A DNA stretch of 64,000 bases from JADJOM01 sp963817435 (GCA_963817435.1 CAWFNY010000001.1:1736001-1800000); one strand, 5' to 3'. Shown: positions 43,522 to 53,080, numbered from the stretch's first letter. Numbers and translations: made by a program. The notes: generated from the letters alone by a model not told the origin.

Positions 43522-44436
43522 ATGGGCCCGCTCTTCCTCACTGGCGCGACCGGATTCGTGGGCCGGCGCCTGCTGGAGCGCCTCCCCTCCGATCTGCTCA
43601 CCGACATTCGCTGCCTCACAAGACATCCGGAGCAACTGCCGGCTTCCCCCGCGCGTGGCCCCCGCTGGGAGCCGGTCCCGGGCGATCTCTCCGCCCCCGA
43701 GCGCTGGGCCGGGCGGCTCGCCGGGGTCCAGACCGTGCTTCACCTCGCAGCGCTCACCGGGAAGGCGCGGCCCAGCGCCTTCGAGGCAGTGAATCACACC
43801 GCGACCCGGCGACTCGTCGAACACGCCCGCGCCGCCGGGGTCACGCGCTTCATCTTCGTCAGCAGCGTCGCGGCGGGCTTCGCCGACCAGCGACACTACC
43901 CCTATGCGCAATCCAAGGCTCGCGCGGAGCAGGCGGTCCTCGCTTCAGGGCTCGATGCGCTGATCGTCCGGCCGACGATGGTCCTGGGGCCCGGCAGCGC
44001 CGTTCTGACCGGTCTCCGCCGCCTCGCGACGGCGCCCGTCGCCATCGTGTTCGGGGCGGGCAGGATGCCGGTCCAGCCGATCCACGTCGACGACCTTGCC
44101 GACCTGCTCATCGCCGCGCTTGCCCTGCAGCCGCTCGGCCGGCAGACGATCGACGCCGGTGGCCCCGAGGTTGTCGAACTCCGCGACCTGCTCCGCCGAA
44201 TCCGGATGGCGTCCACCGGCCGACCGGGGCCCGTGCTGCATCTGCCGCTTGCGCCGGTCCGCGCGATCCTGGCCGCGCTGGAGCCGGTCGCATTCAGCCT
44301 GCTCCCGTTCACCGCCGGCCAGCTCGCCTCGTTCGCCAACGCCGGCACAGCGAAGCCCACACCTCTGGCCAGTACGCTGCACACGCCACAGCTCGGTCTC
44401 GCCGCGATGCTCTCGACCAGCGCGGCGCATGCCTGA
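43522..44436 (+). CDS. NAD-dependent epimerase/dehydratase (SDR)
   Basis: A 304-residue atypical/extended SDR: LTGATGFVGRRLLERL at the N terminus, FVSSVAAGF and the catalytic YAQSK. RPTMVLGPG and QPIHVDDLADLL are typical of sugar-nucleotide epimerases and NDUFA9-like SDRs. The substrate is unknown. It follows the GT2 by 29 bp and overlaps the next gene by eight bases. Confidence 0.82.
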   Translation: MGPLFLTGATGFVGRRLLERLPSDLLTDIRCLTRHPEQLPASPARGPRWEPVPGDLSAPERWAGRLAGVQTVLHLAALTGKARPSAFEAVNHTATRRLVEHARAAGVTRFIFVSSVAAGFADQRHYPYAQSKARAEQAVLASGLDALIVRPTMVLGPGSAVLTGLRRLATAPVAIVFGAGRMPVQPIHVDDLADLLIAALALQPLGRQTIDAGGPEVVELRDLLRRIRMASTGRPGPVLHLPLAPVRAILAALEPVAFSLLPFTAGQLASFANAGTAKPTPLASTLHTPQLGLAAMLSTSAAHA

Positions 44437-44896
44437 CCGCCGCACCGAGCCCGAGCCCCTCGGCCTGGAGTGCCGGGTCTTCACCGGCTATCTCGCCGGG
44501 CGGGCGCCTGACGAGTACATCCGCGTCCACTACGAGCGGGGCCATGCCCGGATCCCCTATCGCCAGGCGGGCGGCCTGACGGCGGTGGACCGCGCCATTC
44601 TCAACGTCGCGCGACTGGGGCCACTGCCGGCGCGGATGGCGGACATCTACAGCCGTTTCTTCCGGCCTACCGGCGCGCTGCGGCAGAAGCTGGTCCTGCT
44701 GTATGCCGTGCTCGAGAACAGTCCGGAGACCCACGCCTGGTTCAACGCCGCGGCCGTGGCCGGTCCCGCGGCACTTCTGGGCGGCCTCTTTCTCAACGGC
44801 CTCGCCTCGGTCGCGCTGCTGCTGGCGGGGATCCTCTGCATCGGCCCGCTGCACCTTGCGGCGCGGCTGGCTGAGGGAAGTCAGAGGGTGCCGTGA
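44429..44896 (+). CDS. Small membrane protein of unknown function
   Basis: A 155-residue protein that I cannot assign to a family. The N-terminal ~110 residues are soluble, with many Arg and aromatic residues (EYIRVHYERGHARIPYRQ); the last 45 form two hydrophobic segments. The ATG at 44429 overlaps the SDR stop and the gene overlaps the flavoenzyme start (GTGA), so it belongs to the same transcript and may anchor or assist that enzyme. Coding status is supported by the tight overlaps on both sides. Confidence 0.65.
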   Translation: MPDRRTEPEPLGLECRVFTGYLAGRAPDEYIRVHYERGHARIPYRQAGGLTAVDRAILNVARLGPLPARMADIYSRFFRPTGALRQKLVLLYAVLENSPETHAWFNAAAVAGPAALLGGLFLNGLASVALLLAGILCIGPLHLAARLAEGSQRVP

Positions 44897-46503
44897 GCCG
44901 GATTCTGGTGGTCGGTTCGGGGCCCTCCGGGGTGCATTTCGCGCAGCAGGCGCTCACCCGCGGGCATTCGGTCACGTTGCTCGATGTCGGTTATCCCAAG
45001 CCCGAGGCCGTCGCGCCAGAGGCCACGTTCGACGGGCTCAAGACCGCGATCGCGGACCCTTCCGAGTACTTCCTCGGCAGCGAGGCGGAGGGAGTCGTCT
45101 ATCCGGCCTCGCACCCTTCGTACTATGGACACCCGCCGAGCAAGCAGTACGTCTTCAGAAAGCCGGACGGATACGCGGTCCGCTCCTCGTCCATGGAAGC
45201 GCTCTTCTCGTTTGCCCGGGGCGGTCTGGCCGAGGCGTGGACCGGGGGGTCGTATGAGTTCAACGACACCGACCTCGCGGATTTTCCGTTCCGTCAGGCG
45301 GACCTCCGGCCCTACTACGGTGCGGTCTCGCGGAGGATCGGGATCGGCGCCGAGCGGGACGACCTCGCCCGATTCATCCCGTTCGAGGCGGAGTACCTCG
45401 ACCCGCTGCCCCTCGACCCGCATTCCGCCAGACTGGTCGCCCGCTACGCCGCGCATCGTGAGCGGATGAACCGGGACCTCGGCTTCTACATGGGACGCTC
45501 CCGGGTCGCCGTCCTCAGCCGTGACTACGCCGGCCGGAAGGGCTGCGGGCAGCTGGGCCGGTGTCTCTGGGGGTGCCCGACCGGCTCCATCTACACGCCC
45601 TCGGCCACTCTCAAGGAGTGCCTGACACTTCCCGGCTTCCGCTACATCCCGGGCATGCTGGTGAGCCATTTCGAGTATGACGCGAGCGGCACGGTCAGCC
45701 GGATGGTGGCGGAGGAGGTGCCGGGTGGCGGGCGCATGGAGTTCGAGGCGGAGTGCTACGTCCTCGCCGCGGGTGCGCTTCCCACGTCGAAGATCGTGCT
45801 CGACTCGGTGTACCGGGCGACGGGCCGGGTCGAACGGCTGGGTGGCCTGATGGACAACCGGCAGGTCCACGTGCCGTTTCTCACGCCGGCGATGCTCGGG
45901 AAGCCGGTCAGCACGGCGAGCTATCAGTTCCACCATCTCGCCTTCGGGCTCGAGCGCCCCGAGCCGAAGGAGTACGTCCACGCACAGATCACGACCCTCA
46001 AGTCGGCGTCGGTGCACCCGATCGTCCAGAGCCTGCCGCTCGACCTGCGCAGCGCGACCGCGATCTTCCGGGCACTCCGCGCCGGCCTCGGGATCGCCAA
46101 CGTCAACCTGCACGACACCCGGCGTCCCGAGAGCTGCGTCACGATCCAGCCGATCGCAGGCACCGGCCGCACGGAGCTCGTGCTGAACTACGTGGACGAT
46201 CCGGGCGAAGCCACCCGCATGACCGAGGCGCTCCGCCAGGTGAAGCGCGCCCTCGGCCAGCTGGGCTGCATCGTGCCGCCCGGCATGACGCGGGTGCTGC
46301 CCAAGGGCGCCAGCGTACACTATTCCGGCACCCTGCCCATGACCGCGGCGACGGCGCCCTTCACCTGCGATGCGAATGGGCGGAGCCGGGATTTCCCGAA
46401 TCTCTGCATCGCCGACGGCGCCGGCTTCCCCTTCCTGCCCGCGAAGAACCTGACCTTCACGCTTATGGCGAACGCCGCCCGGATCGCCGACCGCCTCGAC
46501 TGA
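44893..46503 (+). CDS. GMC-type FAD-dependent oxidoreductase
   Basis: A 536-residue flavoenzyme. It starts with the FAD fold ILVVGSGPSGVHFAQQAL and ends with SGTLPM and a NLCIADGAGFPFLPAKN segment like the C-terminal active region of GMC oxidoreductases. A C-x5-C-x3-C cluster (CGQLGRCLWGC) resembles cysteines seen in related bacterial alcohol/sugar dehydrogenases. It probably oxidises a hydroxyl of a sugar or lipid intermediate in this glycan unit. The GTG start overlaps the small membrane-protein gene. Confidence 0.82.
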   Translation: MSRILVVGSGPSGVHFAQQALTRGHSVTLLDVGYPKPEAVAPEATFDGLKTAIADPSEYFLGSEAEGVVYPASHPSYYGHPPSKQYVFRKPDGYAVRSSSMEALFSFARGGLAEAWTGGSYEFNDTDLADFPFRQADLRPYYGAVSRRIGIGAERDDLARFIPFEAEYLDPLPLDPHSARLVARYAAHRERMNRDLGFYMGRSRVAVLSRDYAGRKGCGQLGRCLWGCPTGSIYTPSATLKECLTLPGFRYIPGMLVSHFEYDASGTVSRMVAEEVPGGGRMEFEAECYVLAAGALPTSKIVLDSVYRATGRVERLGGLMDNRQVHVPFLTPAMLGKPVSTASYQFHHLAFGLERPEPKEYVHAQITTLKSASVHPIVQSLPLDLRSATAIFRALRAGLGIANVNLHDTRRPESCVTIQPIAGTGRTELVLNYVDDPGEATRMTEALRQVKRALGQLGCIVPPGMTRVLPKGASVHYSGTLPMTAATAPFTCDANGRSRDFPNLCIADGAGFPFLPAKNLTFTLMANAARIADRLD

Positions 46504-46601
46504 CGCGCCAAAGTGACCCACGTCACACGGGGCGTGCGTGGTGCGTATCCCGGGGGACAGTTCGTCCACCGGGAATGACTGTCTTTCTGTGGCCGCGTAC
46601 C

Positions 46602-46607
46602 TAGATT
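46602..46607 (+). promoter_or_regulatory. Leaderless -10 element, SBBP lipoprotein 1
   Basis: TAGATT ends seven bases before the ATG at 46615 (spacer CGAGTCC) and no Shine-Dalgarno is present, the arrangement expected of a leaderless transcript. The same element and spacing precede the second lipoprotein gene. Confidence 0.5.
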
Positions 46608-46614
46608 CGAGTCC

Positions 46615-48372
46615 ATGTTGCGAACCACGATCGCCCTCTCGGGCCTCCTGCTGCTCGCCGCCTGCGGCTCGAGCAACTCCGTCACTCCGCCCGTCGGGCT
46701 GACCGGCCCGGCCGCGGTGACGATCACGCCTGCGCAGGCGACAGTCATAGCCGGACGGACGCTCAAGCTGGCCGCCGTTGTCAGGGATTCGAACGGCACT
46801 CTCCTGCCCCAGGCGCCGGTCGCCTGGTCGATCCTCAATCCATCGCTGGCCACGATCTCCTCGAGCGGCCTGGTGACGGCCTCAACCGCCGGAGTGACTT
46901 CCGTCGTGGCGAGCAGCCCGCCGGCGGCCGACACGGCCGCGCTCACAGTGGACACCGCCATCACGACGGGCACCCTGCACGTCACCTTCGCGACCTACTT
47001 TGGCGGGAGCGCGGACGACATGGCGCGCGACGTGGCGGTCGACGCGCAGGGAAACATGTACGTGGCCGGCAGCACCCATTCGGCGAACTTCCCCACCACG
47101 CCCGGCGCCTATGACCGGACGCTGAACAGCAGCGGCCAGTATCTCTCCGACGCCTTCGTCGCGAAGTTCGGCCCGACCGGCAACCTCATCTGGAGCACCC
47201 TCGTCGGCGGTCCGAACTACGAGCGGGCCTACGCCATCGAACTCGACCCGCAGGGTTACGTGTACATCGCGGGGCGGGCCGGCGCCGGCTTCCCGGTCAC
47301 GCCCGGCGCCTTCCAGACCACCTTCGCGGGCGGCGTCGATGATCCGGGATACGGCTCGCAGGACGGCTTCGTCTGCAAGCTCCAGCCTGACGGGAGCGCG
47401 GTGGTCTGGTGCAGCTATTTCGGCGTGAACGACGGCCGCATCATCCGGGACATCGCCGTGGACGGCAACGGGGATGTCTATATCGCTTCCGCCACGAACA
47501 ACGGCGGCTTCCCGGCGTCCTGGTTCACCAACGCATTCCAGAAGACCAAGACCCCGGGCACGCTCACCGACCTGATCGTCGCCAAGGTGAAATCCGACGG
47601 CAGCAAGGTGCTCTGGGCCACGTACATCGGCGGCTCCGGCGACGAGGGCAACTCTCCCTCGATCCGGGTCGATGGCCAGGGTTATGCCACCGTGGTCAGC
47701 GGCACGACATCCACCGACATGCCCATCGTCAACGCCGCGCAGAGCGTGAACGGCGGCGGTCGCGATTTCTACATCGCCCGGCTCGCGCCGGATGGCTCCT
47801 CCCTGGTCTACGCCACCTACCTCGGCGGCAACGCCGAGGAAACGACCGAGACCCATGGCCTGGCGCTGGATTCGCAGGGCAACGCGGTGGTCGCAGGACA
47901 GACCCTTTCCGCCAATTTCCCGACCACCAGCGGCGTGGTCCAGGCGAACTTCGGAGGCGGCCTGCAGGATTTCTTCGTGGCGCGCTATTCGAAGACCGGC
48001 ACCAAGCAGTCGGCGACCTATCTGGGCGGTGACGGCACCGATGGGCCGCAGGGCGTGGCGGTGGACGGGCAGGGGGATGTGTTCGTGAGCGGGCTGGCGA
48101 CCGGCACCTTCCCGACCACGGTGCCGCAACTCGGCCCCGGCGGCCTGGCGGACCTCACGGCGACCGAGCTCTCGCCGACGCTGAATTCAATCCTGTACTC
48201 CGTCCGGATCGGCGGTAGCGACGCGGAGGCCTCGCGCGGCGCCGCGCTCGACAGCAATGGCGGCTTCCATTTCGTCGGGCACACGCTCTCCACCGACATG
48301 TATCACCTGAATGCCGTGCAGCCCGCCAACGGCGGGGGCATGGATGCCGTGGTGGTCAGCATCACGCCGTAA
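46615..48372 (+). CDS. SBBP-repeat lipoprotein 1 (Ig-like plus beta-propeller)
   Basis: A 585-residue exported lipoprotein with lipobox LLAAC (C17). One BIG2-type Ig-like domain (about 33-118) is followed by repeated SBBP units of the form GNMYVAGSTHSANFPTTPGA, FVAKFGPTGNLIWSTLVGG, LWATYIGGSGDEG, which pack as propeller blades. Its role is unknown; such proteins are surface-attached and often numerous in the same genome. First of three tandem paralogues, preceded by a leaderless-type -10 element. Confidence 0.87.
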   Translation: MLRTTIALSGLLLLAACGSSNSVTPPVGLTGPAAVTITPAQATVIAGRTLKLAAVVRDSNGTLLPQAPVAWSILNPSLATISSSGLVTASTAGVTSVVASSPPAADTAALTVDTAITTGTLHVTFATYFGGSADDMARDVAVDAQGNMYVAGSTHSANFPTTPGAYDRTLNSSGQYLSDAFVAKFGPTGNLIWSTLVGGPNYERAYAIELDPQGYVYIAGRAGAGFPVTPGAFQTTFAGGVDDPGYGSQDGFVCKLQPDGSAVVWCSYFGVNDGRIIRDIAVDGNGDVYIASATNNGGFPASWFTNAFQKTKTPGTLTDLIVAKVKSDGSKVLWATYIGGSGDEGNSPSIRVDGQGYATVVSGTTSTDMPIVNAAQSVNGGGRDFYIARLAPDGSSLVYATYLGGNAEETTETHGLALDSQGNAVVAGQTLSANFPTTSGVVQANFGGGLQDFFVARYSKTGTKQSATYLGGDGTDGPQGVAVDGQGDVFVSGLATGTFPTTVPQLGPGGLADLTATELSPTLNSILYSVRIGGSDAEASRGAALDSNGGFHFVGHTLSTDMYHLNAVQPANGGGMDAVVVSITP

Positions 48373-48381
48373 CCGGGGCGC

Positions 48382-48401
48382 GAGCGGCGGTGACGCCGCT
48401 C
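48382..48401 (+). terminator. Hairpin after SBBP lipoprotein 1
   Basis: GAGCGGCG (48382-48389) and CGCCGCTC (48394-48401) form a perfect 8-bp stem with a GTGA loop, ten bases after the stop codon. There is no following T-run, so termination would be partial or factor-dependent. Confidence 0.35.
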
Positions 48402-48506
48402 ATCGGGGGGCCCTGGTCTCCCGCCTGCTTCGGGAATGAATGGACAGTTTGACCACTCTTTCACCACAGAGACAGTCAGCCGCAGCATCATCGCAGCCCG
48501 CTCTCG

Positions 48507-48512
48507 TAGAAT
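48507..48512 (+). promoter_or_regulatory. Leaderless -10 element, SBBP lipoprotein 2
   Basis: TAGAAT ends seven bases before the ATG at 48520 (spacer CGACATC). It has the same position and nearly the same bases as the element before lipoprotein 1 (TAGATT-N7-ATG), and no Shine-Dalgarno is visible. Confidence 0.5.
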
Positions 48513-48519
48513 CGACATC

Positions 48520-50523
48520 ATGACCCGCCTCACGCTCGCTCTCGCCGCCCTGACACTCGTCGCCGCCTGCGGCTCCGACAACATCTCGCCCACGCCGAGT
48601 ACGGCCTCCGTCACCATCGCCCCCAGCGCACCCACAGTGCGGGCGGGACGTACCGTCCAGCTCACCGGCGTGGCGCGGGATTCGGGCGGCGCGGTGATAC
48701 CGCAGGCGGTGATCGCCTGGACCGTCACCGATCCGACCAGGGCGACGATCTCCGCGGGCGGACTGGTGAGTGGACTCGCCGCCGGAAACACGACCGTGAC
48801 CGCCACCAGCGGGCAGGCCGCGGACACCGTGCCGCTCACCGTGACGCCGGCCCCGCCCCTCGGCCCGCCGGCGACCGTAACCATCCTCCCGAATCCGGCG
48901 ACGGTCTACATCGGGGACTCGCTGCAGCTGACCGCGACGGTGCAGGACTCCTCCGGAACGGTTCTCACCGGCGTGTCTCTCGGCTGGCAGTCCAGCAACA
49001 CCGGGGCGGCCACCGTGACGGGGAACGGGATGCTGCATGGCGTGGCTCAGGGCAACACCACGGTGACGGTCACCGCGGGCACGGTCAGCGGTCAGACGGC
49101 CGTCAGCGTCGCCCCGCATCCGACTGGCAGCCTTCACACGGTGATCTCGACCTTCCTCGGCGGATCCGACGAAGACATGCTGCGCGACATCACCGTCGAT
49201 GGCCAGGGCAACATGATCATGGTCGGCCAGTCGGCGTCGGCCGACTTCCCCACCACGCCGGGCGTCTTCGACCCGACATTCAACTGCTGCGGGTACAACC
49301 CGCACGACGCGATCATCACCAAGACCACACCGAGTGGCAGCATCATCTGGTCGACCTACCTCGGCGGCATCAACTACGAACGGGCCTACGCAGTCGAGAC
49401 CGACGCGCAGGGCTTCATCTACACCGTGGGCCGCGGCGGGCAGGGCTTCCCGACGACGCCGGGCGTGTTCCAGCCGAATTTCGGCGGCGGCACCGCCGGC
49501 GGCCTCTATGGGCCGCAGGACGCCTGGATGTGCAAGATCAAGCCGGATGGCAGCGCCACCGTCTGGTGCTCGTACATGGGCGTCTCGGACAACGCGATCC
49601 TGCGCGACATCACCGTCGACGCGAACGGCGACATCTACGTGGGCGGCGCTGTTACCAACACCGGGTACCCGACGTCCTGGTTTGCCAACGCCTACCAGAA
49701 AACCATCCATGGCAAGCAGGACATCATCATCGCCAAGATCAAGGGCGACGGCAGCAAGGTCCTCTGGGCCACCTATCTCGGCGGTACCGGCAACGAGGTC
49801 GAGTCGGTCTCGCTGCGGCTGGACCCGCAGGGCAACGTGATCCTGCTGACCAACACCAGTTCGACCGACATCCCGCTGGTCAACCCCGCGAAGAGCACCC
49901 TCACGGGGCCGTCGGACATGTATCTGGCGAAGCTGAGCCCGGACGGCTCGCAGCTCCTCTACGCCACCTATCTGGGTGGCTCCGGCAATGAGGCGTCCGA
50001 GACCCACGGCCTGTGGCTCGACGCCCAGGGCAACGCCTTCGTCGTCGCGCAGACTTCATCCACCGACATCCAGACGTCGAGCAACGCGTATCAGAAAACC
50101 TTCGGCGGCGGCGCCTCGGACAACGTCGTCTGGAAGGTGTCGCCGACCGGCGCGATCCTCGCGGCGACGTATGTCGGCGGCAGCGGAGCCGATGGACCGG
50201 AAGGGGCCGCCGTGGACGCCCAGGGGCACTTCTATTTCGCGGCCAATACCACCTCGCCGAACTTTCCGCTCACCGTACCCTCGAGCCCGGGCGGACTCGA
50301 CGACCTCGTCGGCGTGGAACTCTCCGCCGACCTGTCGCAACTGCTCTTCAGCGCCCGCTACGGGGGATCGGACATCGAGGTTGCCCGATCGGCGCTGGTG
50401 GACGCCGCGGGCAACTTCTACCTGGTCGGGCAGAGCAGATCGGCCAACTATCCGACGCTGAACGCGACGCAGCCGACGTTCGGGGGCCTCATGGATGGCA
50501 TCATGGTGAAGATCGCGCCATGA
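48520..50523 (+). CDS. SBBP-repeat lipoprotein 2 (two Ig-like domains plus beta-propeller)
   Basis: A 667-residue paralogue of the previous protein with lipobox LVAAC (C17). It has two BIG2-type Ig-like domains (about 27-112 and 118-202) and then SBBP units (FPTTPGVFDPTF, IIWSTYLGGINYERAYAVE, VLWATYLGGTGNEVE, FYLVGQSRSANYPTL). The start at 48520 is preferred over the in-frame ATG at 48436 because the lipoprotein signal starts there. The extra Ig domain compared with copy 1 suggests domain gain or loss after duplication. Confidence 0.87.
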   Translation: MTRLTLALAALTLVAACGSDNISPTPSTASVTIAPSAPTVRAGRTVQLTGVARDSGGAVIPQAVIAWTVTDPTRATISAGGLVSGLAAGNTTVTATSGQAADTVPLTVTPAPPLGPPATVTILPNPATVYIGDSLQLTATVQDSSGTVLTGVSLGWQSSNTGAATVTGNGMLHGVAQGNTTVTVTAGTVSGQTAVSVAPHPTGSLHTVISTFLGGSDEDMLRDITVDGQGNMIMVGQSASADFPTTPGVFDPTFNCCGYNPHDAIITKTTPSGSIIWSTYLGGINYERAYAVETDAQGFIYTVGRGGQGFPTTPGVFQPNFGGGTAGGLYGPQDAWMCKIKPDGSATVWCSYMGVSDNAILRDITVDANGDIYVGGAVTNTGYPTSWFANAYQKTIHGKQDIIIAKIKGDGSKVLWATYLGGTGNEVESVSLRLDPQGNVILLTNTSSTDIPLVNPAKSTLTGPSDMYLAKLSPDGSQLLYATYLGGSGNEASETHGLWLDAQGNAFVVAQTSSTDIQTSSNAYQKTFGGGASDNVVWKVSPTGAILAATYVGGSGADGPEGAAVDAQGHFYFAANTTSPNFPLTVPSSPGGLDDLVGVELSADLSQLLFSARYGGSDIEVARSALVDAAGNFYLVGQSRSANYPTLNATQPTFGGLMDGIMVKIAP

Positions 50524-52010
50524 GACGACTCGCGATCACCGCGTTCGCCCTGCTGCCGGCCTGCAGCGGGGGCGGTGAGTCCTCGATGCGACCGGTGGCG
50601 GATACAGCCGCGATCGTCTTCTCGACCCGCATCGGGGGACGCGAACGCGAGATGGGCCGCGACATCGTCGCGGACAGCGCCGGCAGCGTCTATGCCGTCG
50701 GGAGTACCTCCTCGCCCGATTTTCCCGTGACGCCCGGCGCCTACGACACCGCGCACCATAACGGCCGCAAGGCGAGCGATGGCTGGCTGGTGAAGCTCTC
50801 CGCCGCGGGCGAGCTTCGCTGGTCCAGCTATCTCGGCGGTGGCAACTACGACCGCATCTACGCCGCGGAACTGGATCCCCTCGGCGACCTGGTGGTCGCG
50901 GGACGTGCTGGCGACGGCCTGCCGGTGAATGCCCGGTCCGCGCAGGCCACCTTCGGCGGGGGCGCCGGTTCTTCCTACGGCCCGCAGGATGGATTCGTGT
51001 GCAAGTTCTCGGGTGAGACGTCGGCGCTGAGATTCTGCACCTACTTCGGCAGCGACGACGACGCGATCATCCGGGACGTTGCCGTCGATTCGGCGGGCGA
51101 CATCTTCATCGCGGCGGGGGCGGAGTCGGGAGATTTTCCGGCGGAGTGGTTCGCGCATGCGTTCCAGCCGAAGCGCAACGGCGGAACGGACATTGTGGTG
51201 GCGAAACTCAGCGGCGACGGGTCCCGGGTCCTGTGGGCCACCTATCTGGGCGGCAGCGGAGATGAGACCGGGGCCCCTTCGATCCGCGTGGGTCCCGAGG
51301 GCACGCCCTACGTACTTCTGACCACAAAATCCGCCGACCTGCCGACGCCGCATGGCTTCGACAGCACGCTGGGTGGCAGGATGGACCTGTACGTCGCCCG
51401 GCTGTCCGCCGACGGCTCGCGGCTCCTCTACGGCACCTATCTCGGGGGATCGGGAACGGAAGACATCGAGACCCATGGCCTGTCGATCGACCGCGACGGC
51501 AACGCCTACGTAGCGGGCGGCACCAATTCCCCCGACTTCCCGACGACCGAGGGCGCCGTGCGCTCCGCCTCCGACCGCCGGCCGGACGACCCAGGCGATG
51601 CGTTCATCGCGAGAATATCACCCGATGGATCGAAGCTGCTCGCCTCCACCTACATCGGAGGCAGCGGCAAGGAAGGTGGGGAGGGGTTCGCGATCGACTC
51701 TGCGGGGAACGCCTATCTCACTGGCGGGACCAACTCACCCGATTTCCCGTCCGCCACCGCCCCCGACGGGGGGACCGACCGCGATGTCTTCGTGGTGGAG
51801 CTGCCGCCGGACCTCACCCGGATGAGCTTCGCCCGACGGATCGGCGGAAGCGGCAACGATCATGGGCGGGGACTGGCCATCGACCGCGAGGGCAACATTC
51901 TCGTCGCCGGCACCTCGCAGTCGCCCGACTGGCCGGTGCGGAACGCCCTGCAGTGGCGCAGGCTCGGCGCCGATGACGCCATCATCCTCAAGCTGCGCCC
52001 GAGGCCCTAA
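50520..52010 (+). CDS. SBBP-repeat lipoprotein 3 (beta-propeller only)
   Basis: A 496-residue paralogue with a short lipoprotein signal (lipobox LLPAC, C15) and no Ig-like domain; the SBBP units start right after residue 30 (VYAVGSTSSPDFPVTPGAYD) and continue to the end. The ATG lies in the stop of copy 2 (ATGA), so it is translationally coupled. It converges on the phosphoesterase gene, overlapping it tail to tail by four bases. Confidence 0.85.
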   Translation: MRRLAITAFALLPACSGGGESSMRPVADTAAIVFSTRIGGREREMGRDIVADSAGSVYAVGSTSSPDFPVTPGAYDTAHHNGRKASDGWLVKLSAAGELRWSSYLGGGNYDRIYAAELDPLGDLVVAGRAGDGLPVNARSAQATFGGGAGSSYGPQDGFVCKFSGETSALRFCTYFGSDDDAIIRDVAVDSAGDIFIAAGAESGDFPAEWFAHAFQPKRNGGTDIVVAKLSGDGSRVLWATYLGGSGDETGAPSIRVGPEGTPYVLLTTKSADLPTPHGFDSTLGGRMDLYVARLSADGSRLLYGTYLGGSGTEDIETHGLSIDRDGNAYVAGGTNSPDFPTTEGAVRSASDRRPDDPGDAFIARISPDGSKLLASTYIGGSGKEGGEGFAIDSAGNAYLTGGTNSPDFPSATAPDGGTDRDVFVVELPPDLTRMSFARRIGGSGNDHGRGLAIDREGNILVAGTSQSPDWPVRNALQWRRLGADDAIILKLRPRP

Positions 52011-53068
52011 CCGTCCGTCAGCCGGCCACGTTTCATCCGGCCGACGAGCATCCCCGCCCCAAAGACCCCGCCGACCGCGAGCGCGAGCACCGCGAGGCGC
52101 TTCGGGCTTCCGATCTGCTCCCACACCCGCTGCCGGAGCGACTGCGGCGGATGGCTTGGAGGGATCTGGTTGATATCGTGCCACTTCGAAGGCGTGAACT
52201 GGCCGGACGAGACCGCGGCCACCGTCCTGACGTCGAGCGATACCTCCGGGCCCCGGGTCGTCACGACGAGGAAGTTGTCGAACTGACTCGAGAGCAGGCG
52301 GCTCGGCATCCGATTCCGCTGCATGATCACCGGGACGCTGTCCTCGATGGAACTCTGGAGATACTGCACGCCATCGCGCGAGAGCGCCGAGAACTTCATC
52401 GGGCCGTAGTCGCCGCTGAACACCATCGCGACCTTCGCCCGGGCGAGGAGGGGGTGCACGTCGCGCCACCACGAAGCGGTGTCGGCCTCCCACCAGAGCA
52501 GGTGGTGCATCACGACGAAGGTGTGCCCCGGGACGGGCGGCTGTGCGAGTTGCTCCCGCAGGAACGCGACCTGCTTCGGGTCAAGGTCCTTCCCCCGGAT
52601 ATAGAGCGCCTTGCCGGTGTCGCCCGGCTCGGGGACCCAGCCACTGGCGAGGAGGAGGAATCGGTTGCCGCGAATCGTCACCGCCTGGGGCAGCGCGCCG
52701 TACCGCCGGTTCCAGATGTCGCGGGTGACGGCGTCATTGATGTCGTGATTGCCAGGCACCCGATAGACCGGGACCCCGAGGGTCGCGACGGCCGAGTCCA
52801 GTTCGTTCCATTCGGCCTCGACCGCGGCCGAGTCGGTGTGCTTGCTGTTGTAGTCACCCCAGATGATGTCGCCTGTCAGGAACACCACGTCCGGCTTCGC
52901 GCGGCGCACCTCGGCGAGCACGTCCGCCATCTTGTGATTCAGCCCGTGTCCGTCACCGCGCAGGTGGCCGAGGACCACGAACGTCAGGTCAGACCCCGCC
53001 GCGGGGCCAGCGGCCGGCGAGGCGGCGATGAGGGTGCCGAGCAGCGGAAGCGTGAGGGCGAGTCGCAT
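52007..53068 (-). CDS. Membrane-anchored metallophosphoesterase-like protein
   Basis: A 353-residue calcineurin-like protein with an N-terminal signal sequence and a C-terminal helix (LAVLALAVGGVFGAGMLVG) followed by basic residues, so the domain faces outward. GD (66-67), GNHD (106-109) and MHH (H188-H189) of the family are present. The first ligand Asp of the usual GDxR/DxH motif is replaced by H35 (VLGHLRGDG), and the usual late GHxH reads SGDYG. Metal binding may therefore be altered. It is 12 bp after the CotH gene in the same direction, which suggests a joint phosphorylation/dephosphorylation role. Confidence 0.75.
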   Translation of the reverse strand: MRLALTLPLLGTLIAASPAAGPAAGSDLTFVVLGHLRGDGHGLNHKMADVLAEVRRAKPDVVFLTGDIIWGDYNSKHTDSAAVEAEWNELDSAVATLGVPVYRVPGNHDINDAVTRDIWNRRYGALPQAVTIRGNRFLLLASGWVPEPGDTGKALYIRGKDLDPKQVAFLREQLAQPPVPGHTFVVMHHLLWWEADTASWWRDVHPLLARAKVAMVFSGDYGPMKFSALSRDGVQYLQSSIEDSVPVIMQRNRMPSRLLSSQFDNFLVVTTRGPEVSLDVRTVAAVSSGQFTPSKWHDINQIPPSHPPQSLRQRVWEQIGSPKRLAVLALAVGGVFGAGMLVGRMKRGRLTDG

Positions 53069-53080
53069 CGAAACCCCTTC

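Noticed and set aside
46990..52000. Regular repeats resembling a CRISPR or satellite array
   Set aside because: They are degenerate coding repeats of SBBP blades in three lipoprotein genes, not identical short repeats with spacers.
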